Positions 46,634 to 55,625 of a stretch of 64,000 bases of DNA are shown one piece after another; the stretch's first letter is position 1; each line of letters opens with the position of its first letter. Source of the DNA: CAYNTC01 sp964432925 (GTDB taxonomy: Bacteria > Planctomycetota > Phycisphaerae > Sedimentisphaerales > Anaerobacaceae). Both the position numbers and the translations under genes were made by a program. The stretch covers positions 1-64,000 of the forward strand of contig CAYSPM010000001.1 in assembly GCA_964432925.1 (NCBI GenBank). The letters run 5' to 3'. A model generated the notes under the pieces. The model saw nothing but the letters and a program-made list of their open reading frames with translations. It was not told the origin of the DNA and searched no databases.

Positions 46634-47281
46634 ATGGATAAAACGCAAACAAACGATGTTGAACAGCACAACCAGACCCAACATTATGAGGTCTTGCAGG
46701 AACTCGGTGACTGCTACACTTCTATTGGCAACTATACCCAAGCGCAACGTTGCTATGAAAAGGCTGCGTCTATAGGACCTGATGAGCCAGGTCCTTACAT
46801 TGGGCTTGGAGTCGCTGCTCTACAGAAGGATCAGCTCGATGATGCTGAAATAGCCTTTAGGGTTGCTTGTCGGCTGGCTCCTGATTGTGCCAAGGCATAC
46901 ACCGGCTTGGCAATGGTTGCTCAACAAAGACAAGATTACCACAATGCCTTTGATCTTTATATGAAATCCCTTGAGCTTGACGGTGACAATATAACGGCGC
47001 TCTTAGGCCTTTTTCAGACAAGTTGTAAAATGGGATCGTTCGCCAAAGTCACTTACTATCTGGAAGTCTACCTGAGAGTGCACCAAAGTGACATCTCTGT
47101 TATGTTTTCTCTGGCAGCGCTATACATGAGGGATGGTCGACTTGAACAGGCCAAAGGGATGCTCTTAGATTTATTGGCTTTGGATCCGAATAATAAGGAT
47201 GCTGCTAATTTACTTGAGGAAGTGGAACATAATATAGCGCAGACGAACAAGCAGGAAATCAAGCCGAATGAAAAAGGATAA
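46634..47281 (+). CDS. TPR protein
   Basis: A 215-residue protein of about five tetratricopeptide repeats (NYTQAQRCYEKAASIGPDEPGPYIGLGVAAL is one; DYHNAFDLYMKSLELD and RLEQAKGMLLDLLALDPNN are others). There is no catalytic domain or signal peptide. TPR proteins often bring a substrate to glycosyltransferases or export gates. It has an AGGAAAGAG site upstream and overlaps the next gene by 14 bases. Confidence 0.85.
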   Translation: MDKTQTNDVEQHNQTQHYEVLQELGDCYTSIGNYTQAQRCYEKAASIGPDEPGPYIGLGVAALQKDQLDDAEIAFRVACRLAPDCAKAYTGLAMVAQQRQDYHNAFDLYMKSLELDGDNITALLGLFQTSCKMGSFAKVTYYLEVYLRVHQSDISVMFSLAALYMRDGRLEQAKGMLLDLLALDPNNKDAANLLEEVEHNIAQTNKQEIKPNEKG

Positions 47282-47606
47282 CACTGAAATTGTTTCCTCT
47301 AATCAGGCAAATCTCTTGGACGATTTGCAGGCACTGCTTAAAAAGCAAATAGCATCAGCTCACAACGGTTGCATTAGTGATGTTGAATCGATGGGCAGAC
47401 AAGCTGATGTTCTTGTCCGAAAAATTGCTCAGATGGGTTTTTTGAATCAACCTGATTTTGAGGCTCAGCGTAAGCAACTTCAAAAGCTCTACAACGATTT
47501 ATGTCTTGCCATTACTGCTCAAAAAGACCAGACAGAACAATCACTGAACCGTATCCGCAGAGGTAGGAAGACCATAGCGACTTATCGTAAAAATATTGCA
47601 TTATAG
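47268..47606 (+). CDS. small helical protein, FliT/FlgN-like chaperone candidate
   Basis: A 112-residue protein predicted to be nearly all helix (LLDDLQALLKKQIASA; DVLVRKIAQMG; FEAQRKQLQKLYNDLCLAITAQKDQ). Size, helical content, heptad-like pattern and a site two genes before fliD fit a FliT-type export chaperone for FliD. No diagnostic motif is present, so this is context-based. Confidence 0.55.
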   Translation: MKKDNTEIVSSNQANLLDDLQALLKKQIASAHNGCISDVESMGRQADVLVRKIAQMGFLNQPDFEAQRKQLQKLYNDLCLAITAQKDQTEQSLNRIRRGRKTIATYRKNIAL

Positions 47607-47636
47607 GCAATAGGATTTTGATAAGAGTAGGTTTCT

Positions 47637-50600
47637 ATGACAAACTATGACTTAAGCAAGCGCTCTACCGTTAGCGGCGACACCACTTCATCAGCGCCAA
47701 CGTTCCTTAGCCACAAGAGCCCCATACCTCAGACTGGAGAGATTGTTGTGGACGGTCTTAGATTCGCAAATGTTAGGAGAACCAAGCATAAGAACAACTC
47801 GGTGGGGTTTAATGACAAGTACATTATAAAGATTGAACATTACAAGCACCCGCTGAAACTTCGGTCGCTTTTGGAGGAGATTGAGATAATAAGGTATCTG
47901 AACTGGAAAGAGTGTGTTTCGTGCCCCATACTAGTTTCCGAAGGGAGGCTGAGAACCGGAGAGCGGTATTTCATACAGGAGAGAATTGACAGCCAGCGGG
48001 GATTTAATACAGCCGATATGGTGCTTTCCATACTTGAGCAGAAAAGTCTCGGGGTTTGCCAGGGTGACTTAAAAATAAAGAACTTTATATTCGATGCTGA
48101 TTCGGTCTGCCACATAATTGACTACGACCAGGCAATATATGATAAGCGATTTGTGCAAATGGGCAATACCGAGTATTTCGAATGGATTGCTCAGTACATT
48201 GTAAACAGATGGAGAAAATACGGCGTTACTGATTTTTACAACTCGCATGGATTGAACAGAGACGAGATTTTTAGTCTGTTCAAAAAGGGTGCATTTAATT
48301 TGGCTACAGTCACGATATTCAAAGATCAAATCACCACAGATTCTGACATTGGCATCTATCACAACTTGAACACCGATAAGATTTATATAGAAGGTGCCCG
48401 CGATTTGAATCCCAGACTTGGCACTTTGGACACTGTTGAATTCAAGAAGGGAGAAATGGTTCTGGATGTTGGGTGTAACATGGGGCTGCTTGGGCATTAC
48501 CTGCACGATAGAGGATGCGTAGTAACAGGCATTGATATGGACAGAAAGATTATAATTGGTGCCAAGATGGTTGCCAATATTCTTAACAAGAACATCCAAT
48601 TTAAATGGCTGGATATTGACGAAGCGAGAATAGAACAAGAGTATGACACTATCTGTCTTTTCTCTGTCATTCATCACGTAAAGAACTTTAAGCGGGTAAC
48701 TGAGAATATAGCGCAAAGGTGCAACAGGATAATACTGGAATGTGGGTTGAAAGAACATGGTAGTAAGCCTACTAAGGGTGGGTGGACAGCTACAAGCGGG
48801 TGGGACTTTAATTCTATTGGAGAGCTGGTCCACTATCTTGAGACAGCGTTTAGAGGATTTAGATTCCATGGCTGTCACGGCAGTGTGGACAGGAATAGAC
48901 AGATAATAACTTTAGCAAAGAAACCCACAGCGACAACCATGCAAGTTCAGAGAGAACCTCCACGTAGCATTCAGGAAGGTGAATTTGCTGAACAGCAATT
49001 AAGCAACGAATCAAAATATTTAGTCTCAACTATTGTTTCGACGTACAACTCGGGACGCTTTATTCGTGGATGTCTGGAAGATTTAGAAAACCAAACCATC
49101 GCTGACAGACTTGAAATAATCATCGTTAATAGCGGATCAGAAGAAAATGAGGAGACGATCGTTCATGAATTTCAGCAGAAGTATGACAATATAAAATATA
49201 TCAGAACCGATGAGCGAGAGACAATATACCGGGCGTGGAACCGAGCTATTAAAATCGCATCAGGTAAATATATTACCAATGCTAATACCGATGACCGTCA
49301 CAGTCCGGAAATGTTTGAAAAACTGGCTACCGCGCTGGATTTGAATGATGATATTGCAGTTGTCTATTCCCAGTTCTATATTACCAGGGTAGAGAATCAA
49401 ACCTGGCGAAATAAAACAGTTGAAAAAATAGCACAATGGGTGCAGCCATATTCGAGAGAACAATTACTAAAAATGTACTTCCTTGGACCACAGCCTATGT
49501 GGCGAAAGTCCCTTCACGACGAATATGGTTATTTCGATGAGACGTTCAAGATATGTGGCGATTATGAATTTTTTCTTCGCGTCTCGCAGACCCATGATTT
49601 TTTGTTAATCCCTGAACCGTTAGGTCTTTATCTGCTTTCACCTAATAGTCTGGGGCGTACTGCTGGGACTAGAGAGCAGGAGGACCAGAAGATATGGGAA
49701 CTTTATAGGAATAATACAGATAGAATAATCCGCGGACCTTTTGTGCCAATTGAAAGCTGCGAAGTTTCCCTAAGTGAGTCAGTTGGTAAGAAGCTCTGCT
49801 ATAGTGCGAATGGGATTGCCGCAGAGCATACAGCAACAGTGGGCTCTAACAGTTCTGCTTTGGATTACTTTCTCAAAGCCAAAGACGATTTTAACAAGGG
49901 TAATTTTATATCTGCCACAAAATATATAAATCAATATAAAGCACTGATGGACTATTCTAAGCTACAAAGGTCATTAAATACGAATACAGTAAGAGAAGAT
50001 AACAACATAGATATATCAGTAATAATAGTAACAAATAATAGAGCAGAGGAACTTCAAGATTGCCTTAAGTCTCTGTTAGAACAAGAAGCTGATTGCAATT
50101 TTGAGGTCATTGTCGTTGATAATGGGTGCGTTAATATCGAAAGTTTCATGCAATGTGTGGATCAATATATCAAGTGCCCCATTAATCTTAACCCATCTGA
50201 AGGAAGGAACATAGGCGTACGTTTTGCAAGGGGCAATATCATCGTGTTCTTAGATGACGATGCGGTTGTTAGGTCTGATTACGTATCATCAATAAAGTGT
50301 GCATTTAACAAATACGATATTTTTGGTCTGAGAGGCAGGACTTATCCTAAGAGCAGTCCCGTGGCTAATAATCATGTAAACATCTGTGATCTTGGAGATA
50401 AGCCATTTCCTTCATACTGTAATCAAGAGGGGAACTCCGCTTGGCTCCGTGATATATATCTTTCGGTGGATGGAATGGATCCATTGCTCTTTGGACACGA
50501 GGGAAGCGATCTTACTTACAGGATCATTCAAAAATATAAAAAAACGAATAAGGTTATCTACTGGCCCGCTGCTGTAATATATCACGATTATGGTGTGTCT

Positions 50601-53081
50601 GAAAAACTAAGAAAGAAAAGGATATTGTATCAGCTAAGTGCAAACTATCTTAAGTATAAACACGGCACCGACATATTCGTTAACTGGATGGAGATTAAAA
50701 AATATCCTATAGACTTAAAGAAAAATTACAAGCTGCCAGAGAAAGTCTGCTCAGGCAGAGTTTCTAATCCATCTTCTGTAATATCTACAGAGCGCTTGCA
50801 TCCAAGAGTTTCGATAGTGATATCTTGCTACAATTGTGCAAAATTTCTGCCGGAATGCCTCGAGAGCATCATAAATCAAACTATGCAAGAGTGGGAGCTG
50901 TTATTAATCGACGACGGCAGCACAGACGGCACAAGAAGTATTATCGAAAAATATGCTCAGATGGATGAAAGAATCAGGCCTTTCTACTCACAGGAAAATA
51001 AAGGACCTTATTTTAGAAGGAACTTTGGAATTGAACATGCCAACAGCGATTTCATTGTTGTACAAGACGCCGATGACATTATGTGTCCGAGCAAACTCCA
51101 AATGCTTTATAATGAAATAACCAAGGATGACCAGATCGGAATTGTGGGTTCGTTTTATTACAAATTTCTTGAGGAATTTGAGGGTTTCGAATACAGCGAA
51201 AAGTGTGAACTAGCACTTTCTCATGAAGAAATTATGCGAACTGAGCGCTCAAGATGGGACTTCTGTTGGCATGGTTCAGCTATTATCCGTAAAAGCTTGT
51301 TTAACGCGATTGGATTATACGATGAAAATCCGTTTGGCTCAGATTCAGTCTGGCTGGCTAAGACTGCTGAGTATGCGTATTACGATAGCAATGTGAAATT
51401 CAAGAACATTCCTGAGTTTTTAACCTTACGGAGGGTACATGCCGACTCACAAACTGGAATACTTCCGACCTTTGACCCTCGCAGCAGAAGAGTCAAATAC
51501 GTTTCCTATTGGCAAGATAAGATTTATAAGATAAGGGAAAGAATCCAAAATAATTCAGGCGTGGATATTGCGGCCGAGCTTAGAAACTGCCAATGTTCGG
51601 ATTTCACCACCAAATATGGCCACCTCTTCGATCAATGGGAGAGCGAGCCGCTCGATAAAAAAACTCTGCTTGGATTAGTTAATAGAGCTGTGGTTTTATT
51701 TCAAAGCGGTGCGTATGTAACATGTATTAGTGTGCTTAACGGCCTGGAAAGAGTTGACCGTGAGCTTGCAAATAAACTTAAAAACTTTGATTTATTAAAA
51801 GCTAAAGCTTACTTTGCCGTTGGCAAAAAACAGCGGTGCCTTAGATACCTTGAAAAAGAAATCCAGAACCACGACAACCCGGCTGCCAGGGAATTTCTGG
51901 CTAATCAGTTTCAAAACGAACATGATACTTTTGTGCCCAGCCAAAGCATAGAAGATCATCTGCAGGTAAGTACTGAACCGGCTGGTCAAAGAGGAGAGCA
52001 CACCGCACAGAGCGAACTTGTTACTCCTGACGATAGCACCACTGTGGAGGCTGGAAGGCTTAAAGACAATCTAAATGACTCTCTTCATACGAAGACAGAA
52101 CCGCTTGTTTCGATAGTAATCCCAGCCTACAATGCAAGCCGGTATATCCAAAAGGCTGTCGAAAGCGTGTTGGCTCAAACCTACAGGAATTTCGAGATCA
52201 TTATTGTTGACGATGGTTCCACAGACGCTACCAAAGACAAGGTGCTTAGTTACAACGATTCCAGAATCAACTACCTTTATAAGGACCACTCAGGCCTTGC
52301 AAGCGCGTGCAATACAGCCATAAGAAAAATTAAGGGATCGTTCTGGATCAGGCTCAATGCCGAGGACATGATCACGCCGGACTTTATTTCCAGGCATCTG
52401 CGTGAGTTCGAGCGGTACCCTGAAGCCGACTTAGTTTACTGTGACGATTGTCTGATTGATGAAGATGGTAACTCGATCCGGATAATTGACAGGCCTGAAT
52501 ACACTAATCGTACAGGTTTGATACGGGACCTTTTTCATCACGGTTTCCCAACCGTTCCGTTCGGAACGTGCATTAGAATCGATGTCTTCGATAAAATCGG
52601 CATGTTTGACGAGAGTCTGATTATTGCTGAGAACTACGATATGATGCGAAGATTTGCAAAACATGGTTTAACATCGCATCATTTAAAAGACGCATTATAT
52701 TTACGCCGAATGACATCAGATATTATTTTGAGAGACAATAGCGCCGAAAAGGCCAATTGTTATTTTGACGTGATAAAGCGATTTACCGATATGTTTAGCT
52801 GCGAAGAACTTTTCCCGGACGTTAGTTGGGATGCAATTGCCGCTGAGAAAAGAAAATTGCATGCAAGATGCTTGGCCGCCATTGTTTTTGTTGAACTCGG
52901 GCGTGCTTATACACAGTCTAATTCACCTAACTACGCTGGTGTTGCCTTTGATCGGGCCTGTTTTGAGATGCGTGATGCGCTCGAAATGGACCCTGAAAAT
53001 ACACAGATTCACCAGTTGCTGCAGCAATGCGAGTTCGCTCGCACCGAATCCAAGAAGTTGCTGTGTGTGTCCGCTCGTTAA
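47637..53081 (+). CDS. 1814-residue kinase-methyltransferase-4xGT2 multidomain enzyme
   Basis: Domains in order: kinase-like fold (about 40-200; Lys in YIIKIEHY, catalytic GDLKIKN at 143-149, metal IDYD at 161-164); class I SAM methyltransferase (about 240-430; LDVGCNMG at 276-283, GID at 298-300); GT2-1 (from about 460; NTDD at the metal site); GT2-2 (from about 790; FLDDDAVV); GT2-3 (from about 1057; QDADD); a helical TPR-like stretch (about 1340-1420); GT2-4 (from about 1490; NAEDM, degenerate DXD); and a TPR-like end. No signal peptide or membrane helix. Kinase plus methyltransferase recalls WbdD, which caps polymannose chains with methyl-phosphate. It lies in the flagellar series just before fliD. 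Parts of GT2-2 are strikingly AT-rich. Confidence 0.85.
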   Translation: MTNYDLSKRSTVSGDTTSSAPTFLSHKSPIPQTGEIVVDGLRFANVRRTKHKNNSVGFNDKYIIKIEHYKHPLKLRSLLEEIEIIRYLNWKECVSCPILVSEGRLRTGERYFIQERIDSQRGFNTADMVLSILEQKSLGVCQGDLKIKNFIFDADSVCHIIDYDQAIYDKRFVQMGNTEYFEWIAQYIVNRWRKYGVTDFYNSHGLNRDEIFSLFKKGAFNLATVTIFKDQITTDSDIGIYHNLNTDKIYIEGARDLNPRLGTLDTVEFKKGEMVLDVGCNMGLLGHYLHDRGCVVTGIDMDRKIIIGAKMVANILNKNIQFKWLDIDEARIEQEYDTICLFSVIHHVKNFKRVTENIAQRCNRIILECGLKEHGSKPTKGGWTATSGWDFNSIGELVHYLETAFRGFRFHGCHGSVDRNRQIITLAKKPTATTMQVQREPPRSIQEGEFAEQQLSNESKYLVSTIVSTYNSGRFIRGCLEDLENQTIADRLEIIIVNSGSEENEETIVHEFQQKYDNIKYIRTDERETIYRAWNRAIKIASGKYITNANTDDRHSPEMFEKLATALDLNDDIAVVYSQFYITRVENQTWRNKTVEKIAQWVQPYSREQLLKMYFLGPQPMWRKSLHDEYGYFDETFKICGDYEFFLRVSQTHDFLLIPEPLGLYLLSPNSLGRTAGTREQEDQKIWELYRNNTDRIIRGPFVPIESCEVSLSESVGKKLCYSANGIAAEHTATVGSNSSALDYFLKAKDDFNKGNFISATKYINQYKALMDYSKLQRSLNTNTVREDNNIDISVIIVTNNRAEELQDCLKSLLEQEADCNFEVIVVDNGCVNIESFMQCVDQYIKCPINLNPSEGRNIGVRFARGNIIVFLDDDAVVRSDYVSSIKCAFNKYDIFGLRGRTYPKSSPVANNHVNICDLGDKPFPSYCNQEGNSAWLRDIYLSVDGMDPLLFGHEGSDLTYRIIQKYKKTNKVIYWPAAVIYHDYGVSEKLRKKRILYQLSANYLKYKHGTDIFVNWMEIKKYPIDLKKNYKLPEKVCSGRVSNPSSVISTERLHPRVSIVISCYNCAKFLPECLESIINQTMQEWELLLIDDGSTDGTRSIIEKYAQMDERIRPFYSQENKGPYFRRNFGIEHANSDFIVVQDADDIMCPSKLQMLYNEITKDDQIGIVGSFYYKFLEEFEGFEYSEKCELALSHEEIMRTERSRWDFCWHGSAIIRKSLFNAIGLYDENPFGSDSVWLAKTAEYAYYDSNVKFKNIPEFLTLRRVHADSQTGILPTFDPRSRRVKYVSYWQDKIYKIRERIQNNSGVDIAAELRNCQCSDFTTKYGHLFDQWESEPLDKKTLLGLVNRAVVLFQSGAYVTCISVLNGLERVDRELANKLKNFDLLKAKAYFAVGKKQRCLRYLEKEIQNHDNPAAREFLANQFQNEHDTFVPSQSIEDHLQVSTEPAGQRGEHTAQSELVTPDDSTTVEAGRLKDNLNDSLHTKTEPLVSIVIPAYNASRYIQKAVESVLAQTYRNFEIIIVDDGSTDATKDKVLSYNDSRINYLYKDHSGLASACNTAIRKIKGSFWIRLNAEDMITPDFISRHLREFERYPEADLVYCDDCLIDEDGNSIRIIDRPEYTNRTGLIRDLFHHGFPTVPFGTCIRIDVFDKIGMFDESLIIAENYDMMRRFAKHGLTSHHLKDALYLRRMTSDIILRDNSAEKANCYFDVIKRFTDMFSCEELFPDVSWDAIAAEKRKLHARCLAAIVFVELGRAYTQSNSPNYAGVAFDRACFEMRDALEMDPENTQIHQLLQQCEFARTESKKLLCVSAR

Positions 53082-53250
53082 CTAAAGGAGAAACAAATAC
53101 TTAAGTGGACGTGACTTTCAAACGATAATATAGTAACGAGCAGTTCAAATATTACGCCGAATGCAATGGATGAACTGCAATCGTTGGCCATGTTTGAACA
53201 TTAATTAGTATGTGTAGCAAAGTGTTGTAACTTATAAAAGGTGGGCTAGA

Positions 53251-55620
53251 ATGTCTACTTTACAATTTCCAGGTCTTTTTACCGGCATTGACACGGCTAA
53301 GATCATTGAGCAACTAATGGCTGTTGAGCGTCGTACGCTCAATATGTACCAGGGCCGCAAGAGCCTCTGGGAAGAGAGAAAAGATGCCCTCAGCGATCTC
53401 GAGAGCAAGCTCGATGCCTTAAGAAGCACAATCAGCGCCCTTTCCGATGCCAACGAGCTACGTGCCTTCACAACCGCTACCAGTGATGAAGATATATTAA
53501 CAGCCGAAGCGTCCTATAACGCCTTTGAAGGCAACCATACCGTCCAGATCAATCGATTGGCTACTGCCGAGCGATGGGTGCATACAGATGGACTCGAATA
53601 CGCCGAAGACTATGTCGGTGAAGGAACCTTCATTTATTCTTACAATCACAAAGAGACAGTAATCACCACTACCTCTACCACTACACTCGAAGAGCTGGTG
53701 GGGCTGATTAACAATGAAGCGAACAATCCCGGCGTTACAGCCAGTCTGCTGCACTTTAACGATATGTATCATCTGGTCCTGAACGGCAATGACGCCGGCA
53801 CCGATTTTGAAATCTCGGTAAACGCATCCAACACGGAGGTCTGGCAGGCGGATTCTGAACTTACCGTCGCCAGCGACAACGCTACTTTAAGCACTAAGAT
53901 TATTGATTTGGACCAATTTGACGATAGTCTGGGTTCACTCGTTGGAGACGAACGTATTCGTATTACCGGCAACAAGCACGATGGCACTGCCGTCGATGTG
54001 TATATGGATGTTACCGGCAATACGAAGCTTTTTCATATTATTGCCGAGATTAACGACGCTTTCGGAGATACTGCTACGGCAGTTCTGGAAAACGGCAAGA
54101 TAGTTTTAACAGATCATGAGTCCGGCACAAGTCAGATGACACTTACACTGGCCTATGATCCGGGCACCGGACAAACGGATATGACTTTACCGACTATTAG
54201 TCAATCAACACGGGGTGGCTCTGTCACAGCGGACCTGACTGGTTTTGCAGAAGCAAACTTTAGCGAAACCCAATCAGCTCAGGATAGCGAAATAAGGGTT
54301 GACGGCTTCCCAATCCCACAAGCGGGAATTGCCGAGGTGCAAACGCTGGAAGCCACCACAAATCCATCTGGTGGTACCTTTACCTTAACTTATGACGGAC
54401 AAACGACTGATCCGATCAATCACAATGCTAAAACTTCCGATATTGAAAACGCACTTGAAGCATTGTCAAATGTAAATCCCGGCGATATAACGGTGAGTGG
54501 CAAGAAGTTGAGCGAGAATGGTACTACGATATTTACATTCCTCGATACAGTCGGTGATGTTCCTATGATTTCGATTAATTCCGGCAACCTGACTCCCAGT
54601 GATCCTTTAAATTACGTATTTGAGGAACAGACAAAGGGCGACAACTATGGCTGGATCAAAAGAAGCTCTAATACTGTAGACGATGTCATTCACGGTGTAA
54701 CGCTGCATTTGCACGACACCACCGACTCCAACGGCGAGGAAATAACCCTGACCAGAGATATAGAGTCGGTAAAGGAAAAACTGAATTCCATGGTTAAAGC
54801 CTATAATAGTGCTATAACCTATATCAAGGAAAAGACCGGCTACAACGATGTCCTTAAGACAGCAGGTATCCTTATGGGCGATTATGTTGTCTCCATGATC
54901 CATAATTTGCTGCGCACACCACTAATAGCCCAAACTAGTGGTTTCATCGAGGATGTAGATCCTTTGTTGATGCCCGCTCAAATCGGTCTTGAGCTCGACG
55001 AAGACGGCATGTTGAGCTTGGATACCAATGCCTTCGATGAAGCCATTGCCGATAACTATATGGGCGTTTTGGCCGTAATCGGCGCTGATAAAACCGGTAG
55101 CTCCAATAGCAACACTATTGAATTCTACGGTGCCAGCAGTAAGTATACAACCGCCGGCGGCTACGACGTTGAAGTAACCATTAGTGGCGGTGCAATCACA
55201 AGCGCCAAAATTAAACTCTCAAGCGAGTCCACATATAGAGACGCAACTTACAGCGGCAACATCGTTACTGGTGATAGCTCCTTTGATGACAACGGTGATC
55301 CTGTATACCCGGAGAACAGTCTTCAGCTGAGTGTGGACCTGAGCCAGAATGGGACATTCACGGCTACAGTCAGAGTCAAGCAGGGCTTTACCGGTGCAAT
55401 GGAAGACGTGCTTGACAGAATGCTCAAGGTAACCACCGGCTCAATACAGATCGACCAGGAACACGTCGGCGATACCATAAAGGAATTGCAGGAGCGAATT
55501 GAAATTGAAGAGGAGCGCCTCGAAGATAAGGAGGCCAGACTAATCATCCGCTTTGCCCGTCTTGAGAGTACGTTGACCTTACTTCAAAACCAGTTGGCTG
55601 CCTTAGGCTTAAGCGCATAA
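53251..55620 (+). CDS. fliD: flagellar filament cap protein FliD (HAP2)
   Basis: The filament cap, 789 residues, longer than the usual 450-700. The N-terminus reads FPGLFTGIDTAKIIEQLMAVERRTL, with YQGRKSLWEERKDALSDLESKL. The C-terminus reads ERIEIEEERLEDKEARLIIRFARLESTLTLLQNQLAAL. The middle (about 150-650) is beta-rich and variable, so it is a candidate glycan or antigen surface. Its stop is only five bases from the flhB stop on the other strand. Confidence 0.95.
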   Translation: MSTLQFPGLFTGIDTAKIIEQLMAVERRTLNMYQGRKSLWEERKDALSDLESKLDALRSTISALSDANELRAFTTATSDEDILTAEASYNAFEGNHTVQINRLATAERWVHTDGLEYAEDYVGEGTFIYSYNHKETVITTTSTTTLEELVGLINNEANNPGVTASLLHFNDMYHLVLNGNDAGTDFEISVNASNTEVWQADSELTVASDNATLSTKIIDLDQFDDSLGSLVGDERIRITGNKHDGTAVDVYMDVTGNTKLFHIIAEINDAFGDTATAVLENGKIVLTDHESGTSQMTLTLAYDPGTGQTDMTLPTISQSTRGGSVTADLTGFAEANFSETQSAQDSEIRVDGFPIPQAGIAEVQTLEATTNPSGGTFTLTYDGQTTDPINHNAKTSDIENALEALSNVNPGDITVSGKKLSENGTTIFTFLDTVGDVPMISINSGNLTPSDPLNYVFEEQTKGDNYGWIKRSSNTVDDVIHGVTLHLHDTTDSNGEEITLTRDIESVKEKLNSMVKAYNSAITYIKEKTGYNDVLKTAGILMGDYVVSMIHNLLRTPLIAQTSGFIEDVDPLLMPAQIGLELDEDGMLSLDTNAFDEAIADNYMGVLAVIGADKTGSSNSNTIEFYGASSKYTTAGGYDVEVTISGGAITSAKIKLSSESTYRDATYSGNIVTGDSSFDDNGDPVYPENSLQLSVDLSQNGTFTATVRVKQGFTGAMEDVLDRMLKVTTGSIQIDQEHVGDTIKELQERIEIEEERLEDKEARLIIRFARLESTLTLLQNQLAALGLSA

Positions 55621-55625
55621 CTAAC

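Noticed and set aside
43414..53081. cassette as an O-antigen or capsule locus unrelated to flagella
   Set aside because: No flippase, polymerase, nucleotide-sugar synthesis or export gene is present. The genes lie between flgL and fliD with a sigma-54 promoter.
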